Shown: one piece after another, positions 23,736 to 32,550 of the stretch
How positions within the stretch are numbered: the stretch's first letter is position 1
Layout of the letters: every line of letters begins with the position of its first letter
NCBI GenBank assembly: GCA_024693135.1
Contig: JAILLN010000038.1
Coordinates: 1 to 64,000 of the forward strand
DNA from: Lachnospiraceae bacterium
GTDB lineage: Bacteria > Bacillota > Clostridia > Lachnospirales > Lachnospiraceae
Direction of reading: 5' to 3'
Length of the DNA stretch: 64,000 bases
Position numbers and translations under genes: made by a program
Notes under the pieces: model-generated
Seen by the model: the letters and a program-made list of their open reading frames with translations, nothing else
What the model was told of the DNA's origin: nothing
Databases searched by the model: none

Positions 23736-25133
23736 CTATTGCTGCGCACCTGCGCCAATGCTGAAATTCACGTCTGTATTTGTCACAAAATCATCGTCCT
23801 TGACCCCGTCCCCGTCCAGCACGATATAGTCATATACCTGCAAGTCGTACTGGGAAGCGGAGCTTACGATGGCATATTCCTGGTTCTGGGCGATGATCTG
23901 GATATTGGTAAAATCCGCATAGCCCTTATTCATATTATATACCCCGGTGAGCATATCCTTATCGCGAACGGTGTAGGCGCTGGCCGAATCCGGCTTCAGC
24001 AGCACATCTCCCGCCTGGAATACATCCGTATCAATGTAAAGCATGCCGTCTATGCTGTTGTAGGCATCCGCCGCCACAAACTCCGTGGAATCGCTCCCAT
24101 CCTCCAGGGTGGTCCTCCGGATGAAGCCGGAAGCCCCGCCGGCTCCCTGGGTCTTGTAATCCTCCGGCACCAGATAGAACTCCCGCTTCACGATGGCGGA
24201 ATTCGGCACCTTGAGCCCGATGGTCTCTGAGATCAAAAGCTCGATATCCACATACCGGTCCTGGGCAAATGTGATCATGGAATTGGTGAAGCTGAGCTCA
24301 CAGTAAGTGCCGTCCTCATTTTCAAAAAGCCTCACCCTTCCCCAGGATTCATAATCGTTTTTCAGGAATTTGACTAGGACATATTCCTCATCCTCCAGGA
24401 TCTTTACCAATCCCTCATCCGCAGGGATCACAACGGACCAGTTCTCATCCGTGATCAGGTTGAAGGCCGGATCTCCCGGGCCGACCAGCCGGCCGTCGAT
24501 CAGCTGGGTCTTCGTATGGGCGGATTCCTCGAAGGTTTCCTTGCTGATGTCTGCCGGTGAGAGCTTTTCCAGCCCGTCCGTATAATAAGACACCACCCCG
24601 GAGTCCGGGGAATAGCCAAGGTTGATCAGATCGGCCGAGGAATTTCCGGAAAGGCTCTGGAGATTTTCTAAGGCGCTCTGGTTGGCCAGCTTCCGGATGG
24701 TGCCGAGGAGGCTTTCTTTTTCCCCGTAGATATCCTTGAACCTCCGGTCTTCATAGGTCATGCCTATGCCCACAAGCTCCGAGCGCAGCTCCTGCAGGTC
24801 ATCCGGCGACAGCACGGCATTCACCGCCCGGGAATCCTCGATCATTTCGGAGAGCACCCCGCTTTCATCGATGGAATAAACCAGACCGCCCCTGCTGGTA
24901 TGTTCATTTTCCTTTGCGTAATAATTGATGAATCCCGAGGCGTTGACGCTGACCGGCTCCTCGGCCCTGAGCGCAACGCCCCGAAAGGAAGAATTGACTG
25001 CAAGCGAGCCCATCGTGACTTCGTAGCCCGTCAGGTGGGTCGTATGCAAATATGCATATAAAATCACCAGAATATAGATGAAGATCGATCCGAAGATCAG
25101 ATATCCCGGATTGAAATGAAATTTCTGTTTCAA
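23736..25133 (-). CDS. HlyD-like membrane-anchored adaptor protein
   Basis: This encodes 465 residues. It has a single N-terminal membrane segment (about 10-30), then VTMGSLAVNSSFRGVALRAEEPVSV followed by FINYYAKENEHTSRGGLVYSID, a lipoyl/barrel-sandwich half typical of HlyD-family adaptors. Helical stretches are at about 85-190. The second barrel half (SVVIPADEGLVKILEDEEYV, YVDIELLISETIGLKVPNSAIVKREFYLVPE) follows. It resembles membrane-fusion proteins of secretion or efflux systems, but no transporter gene is adjacent. Its gene overlaps that of the upstream P-loop protein by four bases and lies next to yggS and sepF, so a role in envelope or division is possible but unproven. Confidence 0.78.
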   Translation of the reverse strand: MKQKFHFNPGYLIFGSIFIYILVILYAYLHTTHLTGYEVTMGSLAVNSSFRGVALRAEEPVSVNASGFINYYAKENEHTSRGGLVYSIDESGVLSEMIEDSRAVNAVLSPDDLQELRSELVGIGMTYEDRRFKDIYGEKESLLGTIRKLANQSALENLQSLSGNSSADLINLGYSPDSGVVSYYTDGLEKLSPADISKETFEESAHTKTQLIDGRLVGPGDPAFNLITDENWSVVIPADEGLVKILEDEEYVLVKFLKNDYESWGRVRLFENEDGTYCELSFTNSMITFAQDRYVDIELLISETIGLKVPNSAIVKREFYLVPEDYKTQGAGGASGFIRRTTLEDGSDSTEFVAADAYNSIDGMLYIDTDVFQAGDVLLKPDSASAYTVRDKDMLTGVYNMNKGYADFTNIQIIAQNQEYAIVSSASQYDLQVYDYIVLDGDGVKDDDFVTNTDVNFSIGAGAQQ

Positions 25134-25549
25134 AGAGAGACGATGACCTTATCTTTCAGCTGCTCAGGAAGCTCATCCTTTGTGACAGAAATGCTGATGG
25201 TCACGGTGACATTGAACCGGGAGCTGACCTCGTCGATCTTCAGCAGAGAATCCTCCATGTTATGGCTCTCGGCGGAAGCGAGGATCATATAGCCGTCCAG
25301 GAAAAGCTGCTCCAGATCATGATCTGCGGAAATGATCCCGCTGATAAATCCCGTGAACTCCTCAGCAGAAGCTACCGAATACTCGCTGGCATTGACCAGG
25401 CGGATGGAATTTTTGAGCTCAAACATATGCGAAGAATCCTTATCCACGAATACCAGGTTTCCCTTTGCATTCTTCGCCGCCTCGTTTACCTTGTCCAGCA
25501 GGATTTTGGTCTTTCCCTTTCCTTTTTCACCGATGATCAGCTGTATCAT
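25130..25549 (-). CDS. Small P-loop protein, operon leader of the yggS-sepF cluster
   Basis: This encodes 139 residues from the ATG at 25549, which has GGAGG nine bases upstream; another ATG at 25555 is only three bases from it. MIQLIIGEKGKGKTKILLDK is a Walker A motif. A strand KGNLVFVDKD and a hydrophobic LEQLFLDGYMILASAES follow, which could serve as Walker B. No other domain is seen. It is shorter than known PilT or AAA proteins, although such genes are sometimes labelled PilT-like. It is cotranscribed with the HlyD-like gene from the promoter at 25584-25612. Its function is unknown. Confidence 0.75.
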   Translation of the reverse strand: MIQLIIGEKGKGKTKILLDKVNEAAKNAKGNLVFVDKDSSHMFELKNSIRLVNASEYSVASAEEFTGFISGIISADHDLEQLFLDGYMILASAESHNMEDSLLKIDEVSSRFNVTVTISISVTKDELPEQLKDKVIVSL

Positions 25550-25583
25550 GGGCATGTACCTCCTAAATGAATTTGGTGTGTTC

Positions 25584-25612
25584 ATTATAGTATAAAAACG
25601 CCTAAAACACAA
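25584..25612 (-). promoter_or_regulatory. Promoter of the P-loop / HlyD / yggS / sepF operon
   Basis: On the minus strand: -35 TTGTGT (25607-25612), a 17-base spacer and a consensus -10 TATAAT (25584-25589). It lies 34 bases upstream of the start codon and just after the stop of the carboxypeptidase gene. Confidence 0.8.
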
Positions 25613-25619
25613 ACCCTGC

Positions 25620-26612
25620 CTATCCGGTCAGGTCCAGCATGCTGTTCATTTTCTGATAGAGCACCTCTGCGTTTTTGGCTCTCATGACAATGGAAATATA
25701 AGGATTGCCGGAGGAGTCTTTGGTAAGGAGCACCAAATTCGCCCCTGCGGCCTGGGTCGTGCCCGTCTTTCCCCCGATGACATTGACCTGGGTCGGGGCA
25801 GAGACCCTGCCGTTTAAGTACCGGTCGGTGGACTTGCAGGAAAATTCCACCGGCTCCCCCAGTGCGCTCTTATAGACCGTGGAATATTCCGCCTGTCCGA
25901 TGATCTCGATGAACTTTCCATATTTTATGGCTTCATTAAAGATCAGATACATATCATAGGCTGTGGTCACATGGTTTTCATCATGAAGCCCGTGGGGATT
26001 GATGAAATGGGTATTGGTCGCGCCAAGCCTCTCCGCCTCCGCATTCATCAGGGTGGTAAAGCCTTCCACGGATCCGCCCACATTGACCGCGATCAGGTTT
26101 GCCACGTCATTTGCCGAATAGATCAGCAAAATATGGAGGGCCTGGTCCAAGGTCATGGTATCCCCCTCCTTCAGGGAGATCTTCTGCACATCATTATCCG
26201 TCATGACGCAGCTGCTGTCAGCCGTGAGGATCTTGTCCATGTCGCAGTTCTCCATGGCGACCAGAGCCGTCATGATCTTCGTGAGGCTTGCCGGATAAAA
26301 GGCGGTATAGGCGTTTCTGGAATATACCGTCTTTTTATTCTTCAGATCGAAAAAGGCGGCTGAGCCATAGCTTTCCGGCCCGGCCTCGATCTCATTGTCC
26401 GAAGGGGAGTCCCCATCCGGGATGCAGAGGGAAGCGGCAAAGGACGGCGCCGTATTGTTCATGTCATTGAATTCAAAACGAAAGGCGCTCTTTCCCGTAT
26501 TGGCATCGTAGGGAAAGCCGGGCTCCTCCGAAGCATTGCAGCCGCAAAGAAGAACGAGGAGCGGCACAAGGCCTATGCATTTGATCCTATTTATAGATTT
26601 CACGCCACTCAA
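25620..26612 (-). CDS. D-alanyl-D-alanine carboxypeptidase lipoprotein
   Basis: This encodes 330 residues starting at TTG 26612 after GAGGAGACC; GTG 26603 is possible. The N-terminus has a lipobox-like LVLLCGC, so Cys25 is probably lipidated. The penicillin-binding fold has SLTK (YPASLTKIMTALVAME), SAN (IYSANDVANLIAVN) and KTG (GGKTGTTQAAGANL). It trims the terminal D-Ala of peptidoglycan stem peptides on the outer membrane face. The usual C-terminal beta domain of DacA is missing. The start overlaps the end of mgsA by 26 bases, so it belongs to the rodA-mgsA transcript. Confidence 0.9.
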   Translation of the reverse strand: MSGVKSINRIKCIGLVPLLVLLCGCNASEEPGFPYDANTGKSAFRFEFNDMNNTAPSFAASLCIPDGDSPSDNEIEAGPESYGSAAFFDLKNKKTVYSRNAYTAFYPASLTKIMTALVAMENCDMDKILTADSSCVMTDNDVQKISLKEGDTMTLDQALHILLIYSANDVANLIAVNVGGSVEGFTTLMNAEAERLGATNTHFINPHGLHDENHVTTAYDMYLIFNEAIKYGKFIEIIGQAEYSTVYKSALGEPVEFSCKSTDRYLNGRVSAPTQVNVIGGKTGTTQAAGANLVLLTKDSSGNPYISIVMRAKNAEVLYQKMNSMLDLTG

Positions 26613-26985
26613 GGTCTCCTCTGTCCAGAGATTTGATCAAAAGCTCTGCCGTCGCCAGATTGGTGGCTATGGGGATATTGTGGATGTCGCAGAGCCTGGT
26701 GATATTATTGATATCCGGCTCATGGAGCTCATTTCTGGCATTGGGATCCCTTAAAAAGATCAGGAGATCCATCTCGTTATTTTCAATCTGGGCTCCCAGC
26801 TGCTGCTCTCCCCCCAGGTGCCCGGCCAGGTATTTGTGCACGCTTAAGCCTGTGGCTTCCTCGACCAGCCTTCCCGTGGTGCCGGTGGAATACAGCGTAT
26901 TCTTGGCAAGGATCCGCTGGTAGGCGATACAGAAATTCTGCATCAGCTTCTTTTTCGCATTATGCGCTACCAGGCCGATATTCAT
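26587..26985 (-). CDS. mgsA: Methylglyoxal synthase
   Basis: This encodes 132 residues from the ATG at 26985 (GGAGG five bases upstream); the longer frame to 27102 overlaps rodA and is rejected. It shows MNIGLVAHNAKKKLMQNFC, YSTGTTGRLVEEATGL, GGEQQLGAQI, LIFLRDP with the catalytic Asp, and a late IPIATNLATAELLI. It converts dihydroxyacetone phosphate to methylglyoxal. A position directly after rodA and before a carboxypeptidase is often seen in Clostridia, although the reason is not known. Confidence 0.95.
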   Translation of the reverse strand: MNIGLVAHNAKKKLMQNFCIAYQRILAKNTLYSTGTTGRLVEEATGLSVHKYLAGHLGGEQQLGAQIENNEMDLLIFLRDPNARNELHEPDINNITRLCDIHNIPIATNLATAELLIKSLDRGDLEWREIYK

Positions 26986-27076
26986 GATTTCCTCCCTCAT
27001 TGCCTGCAAGCGGGACCCGGCAATGATCCGCCCCCGTTTGTGTGATATCCATATAGGCTTTACCAAGCCGTTTTTG

Positions 27077-28225
27077 TTAATCCAAATCCAAATCCAGGGC
27101 AAAGGAACCCTGGGACTGCTTGACGGTGCCCGCCATGAGCCCCACGTTCAGCACGATGCCGATCTCGGCCAGCAGAGCCACCAGCGAAGTAGACCCGTAG
27201 CTTATGAAGGGAAGCGGAAGTCCCGTATTAGGCAGAAGCCCTGTGGCCACGCCGATATTGGCGAAGCTCTGGAAGCCGATATGGGAAGCCACCCCCGCGC
27301 AGATCAGAGTCCCGGCCAGATCCGGCGCCCTCATGCCGATATGGACCACGATCCCCGTGGCCACGCCGAAAAGAAGGACGGCCAGGGCACAGCCGAAGAA
27401 TCCCAGCTCCTCTCCTGCCACCGCCATGATGAAGTCGGTCTGCGGCTCAGAGATGAAATTCCCGTTTTTCACCGACCCGACCTCGTTATTCTTATAGCCC
27501 TTGCCCCGAAGCTGCCCGGAACCGATGGCCGTGATGGAATTCTGCTGCTGATAGCCCTGGGTATTTTCATACTTATCCGGCTGGAGCCAGGCCAGTATGC
27601 GGAGCTGCTGATAGGTCTCGATGATCTCCTGGTCGGGCTGAAGGATCAGAAACAGGGCTATGGCAAAGGCCGGAACCGCAACCGCCAGCACGCCTCCGAT
27701 GATCTTGTAGGACAGCCCCCCGATATAGATCATTGCACAGAATATGACCAGGACAACAATGCTCGTGGACATGTCCGGCTGTTTATAGATCAGATACCAG
27801 GGAACGGACACAAGAGCGATGGAACTGAACAGCACAGAAGGCTTGTTGATCTTTTCCTCATGTTTCATGATAAACTGTGCAAAGAATAAAATCAATAAGA
27901 TTTTCGCCACCTCCGAAGGCTGGAACTGCAGCGGCCCCACCACAAGCCACCGCCTGGCATGATTGACCTCGCGGCCGAAAAACCTTACGGCCACCAACAG
28001 CAGGATGGCGGCGGCATAATATGCATAATAGAACCGGAGCAGAAACTCATAGCTGATGAGGGAGACCAAAAGCATGGCAAAGAACCCGATCACAAGACCC
28101 TGGATCTGGTTTTTCTGGACGCTTTCCTTGGCGCTTCCGATGACAAAGATGCCGTACAGCGAAAGGCATATCGAGGTGATCACCAGTCCGAAATGATAAT
28201 CCTTGACATGATATCTCTTGATCAT
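27077..28225 (-). CDS. rodA: RodA peptidoglycan glycosyltransferase (SEDS family)
   Basis: This encodes 382 residues with about ten membrane segments. SEDS signatures are visible: RRWLVVGPLQFQPSEVAKILLI, YKQPDMSTSIVVLVIFCAM, the late GEELGFFGCALAVLLFG and LPFISYGSTSLVALLAEIGIVL. The protein polymerises glycan strands during cell elongation together with the class B PBP encoded just upstream. It belongs to the radC-mreBCD-PBP2-rodA gene block. Confidence 0.94.
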   Translation of the reverse strand: MIKRYHVKDYHFGLVITSICLSLYGIFVIGSAKESVQKNQIQGLVIGFFAMLLVSLISYEFLLRFYYAYYAAAILLLVAVRFFGREVNHARRWLVVGPLQFQPSEVAKILLILFFAQFIMKHEEKINKPSVLFSSIALVSVPWYLIYKQPDMSTSIVVLVIFCAMIYIGGLSYKIIGGVLAVAVPAFAIALFLILQPDQEIIETYQQLRILAWLQPDKYENTQGYQQQNSITAIGSGQLRGKGYKNNEVGSVKNGNFISEPQTDFIMAVAGEELGFFGCALAVLLFGVATGIVVHIGMRAPDLAGTLICAGVASHIGFQSFANIGVATGLLPNTGLPLPFISYGSTSLVALLAEIGIVLNVGLMAGTVKQSQGSFALDLDLD

Positions 28226-28227
28226 AG

Positions 28228-31137
28228 TTAATCTCCGATGGCCGCGCTGTCCGGCGGCTCTGCTTTTCCGGTAACGATATCTCCCACGTCCTGCAGCTTA
28301 AAGTAGTATTTCAGCACGTCCCTGGTAACCTCCGCGGCATTTGACGAGGTATAGCCGTATGCGATACGGGAGGCCACGGAGATCCTGGGATTCTGGTAGG
28401 GGGCAAAGCCGATGAAGAGAGCATGATTCGGCCGGGTGGTAACCTGCTGGGCCGTCCCGGTCTTGCCCGCAAGGAGCACCGGGAAATCATCGAAGGCATG
28501 ATAGGTGGTCACCGCGGCCCGCATGCCCTGATGGATCGCTCCCCAGGTAGAGGAGGAGATATTGATGTTGTTCCTTACTTCAGGAGTATAATCGATGATC
28601 AGCCTCCCATTGGAATCCGTGATCTTGTCCACCACGCTTAAATTATAGCATACGCCGCGGTTGGCCACAGTAGTGACATAGCGTGCCAGCTGTACCGTGG
28701 TATAGGAATGGGAGCCCTGGCCGATGGCAGAGCGGACCGCATCGATGTCGGATACCTTCGGCTCGGATTCGGTCAGCTCGATCCCGCTCTTATCCGTAAG
28801 CCCATAAAGATCGCAGTATTTCCGGATCTTGTCCAGGCCGGTCTGGTTGTCGTAGAGCCCGTTCAGGCCGGTGCTCAGGCGGTAGCCCACCTCATAGAAG
28901 AAATAGTTGCAGGAATTCTGGATTCCGCCTACCACGTCCAGCTGTCCGTGCCTTCCCGGATAGATCCAGCAGCGGGGCGCCCTGGTCTCGGAATCGATCT
29001 TTTCAAAAACGCCCACGCACTCAATCTTTTCTCCCAGCCGGATGGCTCCCTCCTCCAGCCCCGCCGTGGTAGATACCGGCTTGAAGGTGGAGCCCGGGGC
29101 AGTCTTTTCCTGGGTCGCATAATTATATAACGGCAGGGACTTATCGTGGGCGATGCGGTTGAAATAATCCGCATCCACGGAGTTTGCCATCATGTTGTCG
29201 TCATAGCTGGGATAGCTTACCAAAGCCAGCACTTCGCCGGAATTCGGATCCGTGACCACGCAGGAGCCGGAGCAGGGATCCAAGGCCAGCTGTGCCGGGG
29301 TGATCTGTAATGTCTTGATGCAGGAAAGCATGAAGTCGTAAGGATCCGTAACGCCGTTCAGAAGATCCGCCTTTGCCGCTTCGTCCTCCGCAATGATCCC
29401 CTGCTCGAAAAGGCAGAGGCAGATCTGTGCCGGAAGGATCGAGCCTTCACTGATCATGAACCGGAAGAGCTTTTTGGAAAACTCGCTGTCCGAATGAAGT
29501 TTCTCCTCGGTATAATCTACGAGCCTCCCATAGATCTCGCCGGAATCCGAATATCCTTTATCCGCGCCGATCTTTGCGATGTCTACCGCCCCGGCCGCAA
29601 TGGCAGACCGAAGGAATTCTGCAATGGAAAGCTCTCCCCCATCCCATTCCTCCTGAAGGGAAGATGCCTCGTCCGATCCGCTCATGTCCAGTACCGACAG
29701 GCTTTTCAGCATATCCAGGATGTATTCCTCATAAACCTTCATTTCCTCATCCTGTTCCATATGAGGCCGCAAGCCCTCTCCCCGAAGATCCGTGTCGATG
29801 GCGGAAATGGCCTGGCCAAGCTTTGTCAGATAGGCCGAATAAACCGCGGCCTCGCTGCTTCCGACACTGCCTGCCGCCAGCTCCGTCAGGGAGATCACGT
29901 TATTGTCGAAGAGGGCAAAATAGACGTCATCGATGGGAATGATGATATCCGCCGCACTCTTTACCGCTTCCGCATCAAATTCCTTTACGTTCCGGATCTT
30001 GGAAAGCACGATGCCGGCGATCTTCTGCTCCAGGATCTTATAAATGGCGCTCTGCAGGTCGGCATCGATGGTGAGATAAAGGTCGTTTCCGGCCACCGGT
30101 GCGCTTTCCGTGCCTGCCTCCGTGACCCGGCCCAGATTATCCACGAAGATGGTCTGCCGCCCCTTGGTCCCCTGCAGGGCACGCTCCATGACCTGCTCGA
30201 TCCCGGCCTTTCCCACCATGTCATTCAGTTCATATACATGATGGTAGGTATTGACGGCCTCCTCCTGGTTCAGCTCGGCCAGCTCTTCATTGGAGATCTT
30301 GCCTGTATATCCCAGGATATGGGAAAGGCTGGGGTCATCGATATAAACCCTCACGGTATCCTCTGCGATATTGACCCCGCGGAGGCTGTCCAGGTTTTCC
30401 ATGATCTCCGCCACGGTGCGTTCATTGACATCGGTAGCCACATTGGAGGCGATATATTTCTGGTAATTGTTGGAAAACATGGCGAAGCGGATCCGCAGGA
30501 TCTTCAGGATCTGCTCCTTCGTATAGCCCTCCATGGGAACCAGGTCGTACCCCCCTCGTTCATTCTGCACATACCTTCCGACGCCGAACATCTTGGGACC
30601 GCAGAGGAAAGCGATCACATCATCGGGGGTGGCATTCTTTTCCTTGATGAGGAGCTTATCTGTGGAGGGCTTGCCATAGCAGTCGGCCAGGAAGCGCAGC
30701 AGCCCCGTCCCGGTAACCGTGAACTGGTAATTGCCGTTTTCATCCAGGACGATATTGAAATCATTATCCAGCTTATCCCCGTTCTTTTCGATGATGCTGA
30801 TGAGCCGGAAGATGGTATCATTGATCTCCATATCCTTGGTGGAGGTGGAGTCGTAATTGTCCTCCATGGTCACGGAATATGCCAGCTTGTCCTTTGCCAG
30901 CACCCGCCCGTTGCGGTCATAAATGCTGCCGCGGGTGGCCTTGATGGTCCGCTCCCGCTCGATCTTCAGGGTGAAGTCATTCTGGTAGGTCTGTCCGTTG
31001 ACGATCTGAAGCACGAAAAGCCTGCGGATCAAAAGGAGCATCAGGATCATGATCACCGCACCCAGGAGGAAGATCCTGGAGGTCATGAGCCCTACAAGCT
31101 TATCCCGGAATTGTTTCCAAAACTGTCTGTCCCTCAC
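28228..31137 (-). CDS. mrdA: Class B penicillin-binding protein 2, unusually long
   Basis: This encodes 969 residues if translation begins at the GTG at 31137, which has GGAGG nine bases upstream inside the end of mreD; longer starts at 31161 (ATG) or 31191 (TTG) overlap mreD. One membrane anchor is followed by the dimerisation domain (RGSIYDRNGRVLAKDKLAYS). The transpeptidase motifs are STFK (about 680), SCN (IQNSCNYFF) and KTG (LLAGKTGTAQQV). A poorly conserved helical insert of about 220 residues lies between NDLYLTIDADLQSAIYKIL and SCVVTDPNSGEVLALVSYPS. That insert makes it far longer than the usual 600-700 residues. It crosslinks peptidoglycan in elongation with RodA. Confidence 0.92.
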   Translation of the reverse strand: MRDRQFWKQFRDKLVGLMTSRIFLLGAVIMILMLLLIRRLFVLQIVNGQTYQNDFTLKIERERTIKATRGSIYDRNGRVLAKDKLAYSVTMEDNYDSTSTKDMEINDTIFRLISIIEKNGDKLDNDFNIVLDENGNYQFTVTGTGLLRFLADCYGKPSTDKLLIKEKNATPDDVIAFLCGPKMFGVGRYVQNERGGYDLVPMEGYTKEQILKILRIRFAMFSNNYQKYIASNVATDVNERTVAEIMENLDSLRGVNIAEDTVRVYIDDPSLSHILGYTGKISNEELAELNQEEAVNTYHHVYELNDMVGKAGIEQVMERALQGTKGRQTIFVDNLGRVTEAGTESAPVAGNDLYLTIDADLQSAIYKILEQKIAGIVLSKIRNVKEFDAEAVKSAADIIIPIDDVYFALFDNNVISLTELAAGSVGSSEAAVYSAYLTKLGQAISAIDTDLRGEGLRPHMEQDEEMKVYEEYILDMLKSLSVLDMSGSDEASSLQEEWDGGELSIAEFLRSAIAAGAVDIAKIGADKGYSDSGEIYGRLVDYTEEKLHSDSEFSKKLFRFMISEGSILPAQICLCLFEQGIIAEDEAAKADLLNGVTDPYDFMLSCIKTLQITPAQLALDPCSGSCVVTDPNSGEVLALVSYPSYDDNMMANSVDADYFNRIAHDKSLPLYNYATQEKTAPGSTFKPVSTTAGLEEGAIRLGEKIECVGVFEKIDSETRAPRCWIYPGRHGQLDVVGGIQNSCNYFFYEVGYRLSTGLNGLYDNQTGLDKIRKYCDLYGLTDKSGIELTESEPKVSDIDAVRSAIGQGSHSYTTVQLARYVTTVANRGVCYNLSVVDKITDSNGRLIIDYTPEVRNNINISSSTWGAIHQGMRAAVTTYHAFDDFPVLLAGKTGTAQQVTTRPNHALFIGFAPYQNPRISVASRIAYGYTSSNAAEVTRDVLKYYFKLQDVGDIVTGKAEPPDSAAIGD

Positions 31138-31138
31138 G

Positions 31139-31657
31139 TTAAAAATCCTCCGAGGCTTCATCCCCGCGGCTAAGCCTCTGGGCAAATCCAAAGAGCTTCA
31201 GGAGGGGACGGGCCAGAACGATGGCTGTAAGGATGGTATAGCTGAGCTCCGGTATCATCACATGGAGCACATAATAAGGCAGATCCAGCCTGGCACGCAG
31301 AAGAAAACCGAGCATATACTGCAGGATAAGGCAGGAGGCATCGCTTAAGCTGATACAGAAAATGGGAAATTTGATGTCCTCCGGATAGAAGAGCCGGTTG
31401 GCCATGCCGTTCACATATCCGATGTACAGAAAGATCAGCGCATTCAGGCCGACGAAGGGAGCATAAAACAGATCCATCAAAAGGCCGCTGATCATCCCGG
31501 CAAACATGCCCTCCCTCTCTCCTCCCATGAAGCCATAGGCGCTGGTCAGGACGACCAGGAGGTTCGGCACGATGCCTGCAAAGGAAAGAGACTGGAACAG
31601 GGTGCACTGCAGGAGAAAGGCCAAAACGATCGTGATCAGCTCGATCAGCCGCTTCAT
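31139..31657 (-). CDS. mreD: Rod shape-determining protein MreD
   Basis: This encodes 172 residues with five or six hydrophobic segments. The pattern LQCTLFQSLSFAGIVPNLLV near the start and GFMGGEREGMFAGMISGLLMDLF in the middle is typical of MreD. It bridges MreC and the PBP2-RodA pair in the membrane. Its start overlaps the stop of mreC (ATGA). Confidence 0.9.
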   Translation of the reverse strand: MKRLIELITIVLAFLLQCTLFQSLSFAGIVPNLLVVLTSAYGFMGGEREGMFAGMISGLLMDLFYAPFVGLNALIFLYIGYVNGMANRLFYPEDIKFPIFCISLSDASCLILQYMLGFLLRARLDLPYYVLHVMIPELSYTILTAIVLARPLLKLFGFAQRLSRGDEASEDF

Positions 31658-32544
31658 AGTCCGCTCTGCTCCCCAGCTCCTGCCCCGGTATGTTCCTTGA
31701 CCTGGGTGATGATGAGCACGATGTCCAGATGCTCGAAGTCCACAATGGGAGTCAGCATTCCAGATTTTGTCAGGTTGTTGGGATCCATCTGGATCTGGCT
31801 GATGTAGCCGATGGTGATGCCCGGAAGATAGCGGTCGGAGATATCCGAGGTTACCACCTTATCCCCTACCGTCACCCGGTCAGCATTGTCCAGGAGCTGG
31901 CCGAAATCGATGTCGCCGTGTTCCATCTGCTTCAGGTTTCCGGCCACGATGAGGTTGTCTGCGGTGGAAAGCACGGATGCGCTTACCTTGCTGTTGTCGT
32001 CGATGATGGAACGGACCTGGGCCCAATTCGGACCGACCTTTGTCACGATCCCCACAAGGCCGCCCCCGCTGATCACGTTCATGTCCAGCTTGACCCCGTC
32101 GTCGGTCCCCTTGTCAATGACAAAAACGGAGTACCAGTTTCCGGGATCCTTTCCGGTCACCCGCGCTCCGATCTTTTTATAGGAAGAATATTCTTCATCC
32201 AGGGCATAGAGCTGGCGCAGCTCCGTCAGCTCATACCGGTCGATGGTAAGCTGGTTATTCTCCTGCTCCAGCTCGGCCACCCGCTCGGCCAGAGCCTCGT
32301 TTTCGGACAGCACTGTCTTGACCTGCCTCAGGTTTTCCATCTGCTTCGTAAAGCCCGTCCCCACCTGGGTCATGCCGTTCTGGAAGGGCACGATGGTATA
32401 GCCTCCGATCCCGGAAAGAAGGGAGGATACCACATCCGTGAAAAGGGTCAGGATCATCAGCGCAAGACAGAGCACGGTGAGAATGACCAGCACATACTGG
32501 GTGGGAATGACCACCTTCCTTCGTTTGAGCTGTACCCTTGCCAT
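31654..32544 (-). CDS. mreC: Rod shape-determining protein MreC
   Basis: This encodes 296 residues: a cytoplasmic basic start, a membrane segment at about residues 17-38, a coiled coil (about 65-110, NEALAERVAELEQENNQLTI) and the extracytoplasmic two-barrel domain with ARVTGKDPGNWYSVFVIDKG, VISGGGLVGIVTKVG and VVTSDISDRYLPGITIGYIS. It organises the elongation machinery outside the membrane. It is separated from mreB by six bases. Confidence 0.95.
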   Translation of the reverse strand: MARVQLKRRKVVIPTQYVLVILTVLCLALMILTLFTDVVSSLLSGIGGYTIVPFQNGMTQVGTGFTKQMENLRQVKTVLSENEALAERVAELEQENNQLTIDRYELTELRQLYALDEEYSSYKKIGARVTGKDPGNWYSVFVIDKGTDDGVKLDMNVISGGGLVGIVTKVGPNWAQVRSIIDDNSKVSASVLSTADNLIVAGNLKQMEHGDIDFGQLLDNADRVTVGDKVVTSDISDRYLPGITIGYISQIQMDPNNLTKSGMLTPIVDFEHLDIVLIITQVKEHTGAGAGEQSGL

Positions 32545-32550
32545 GGCTTT

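Noticed and set aside
29494-31173. 559-codon plus-strand open frame
   Set aside because: It is fully antisense to the PBP2 gene, whose motifs are unmistakable. Its composition is that of a shadow frame and it has no ribosome binding site.
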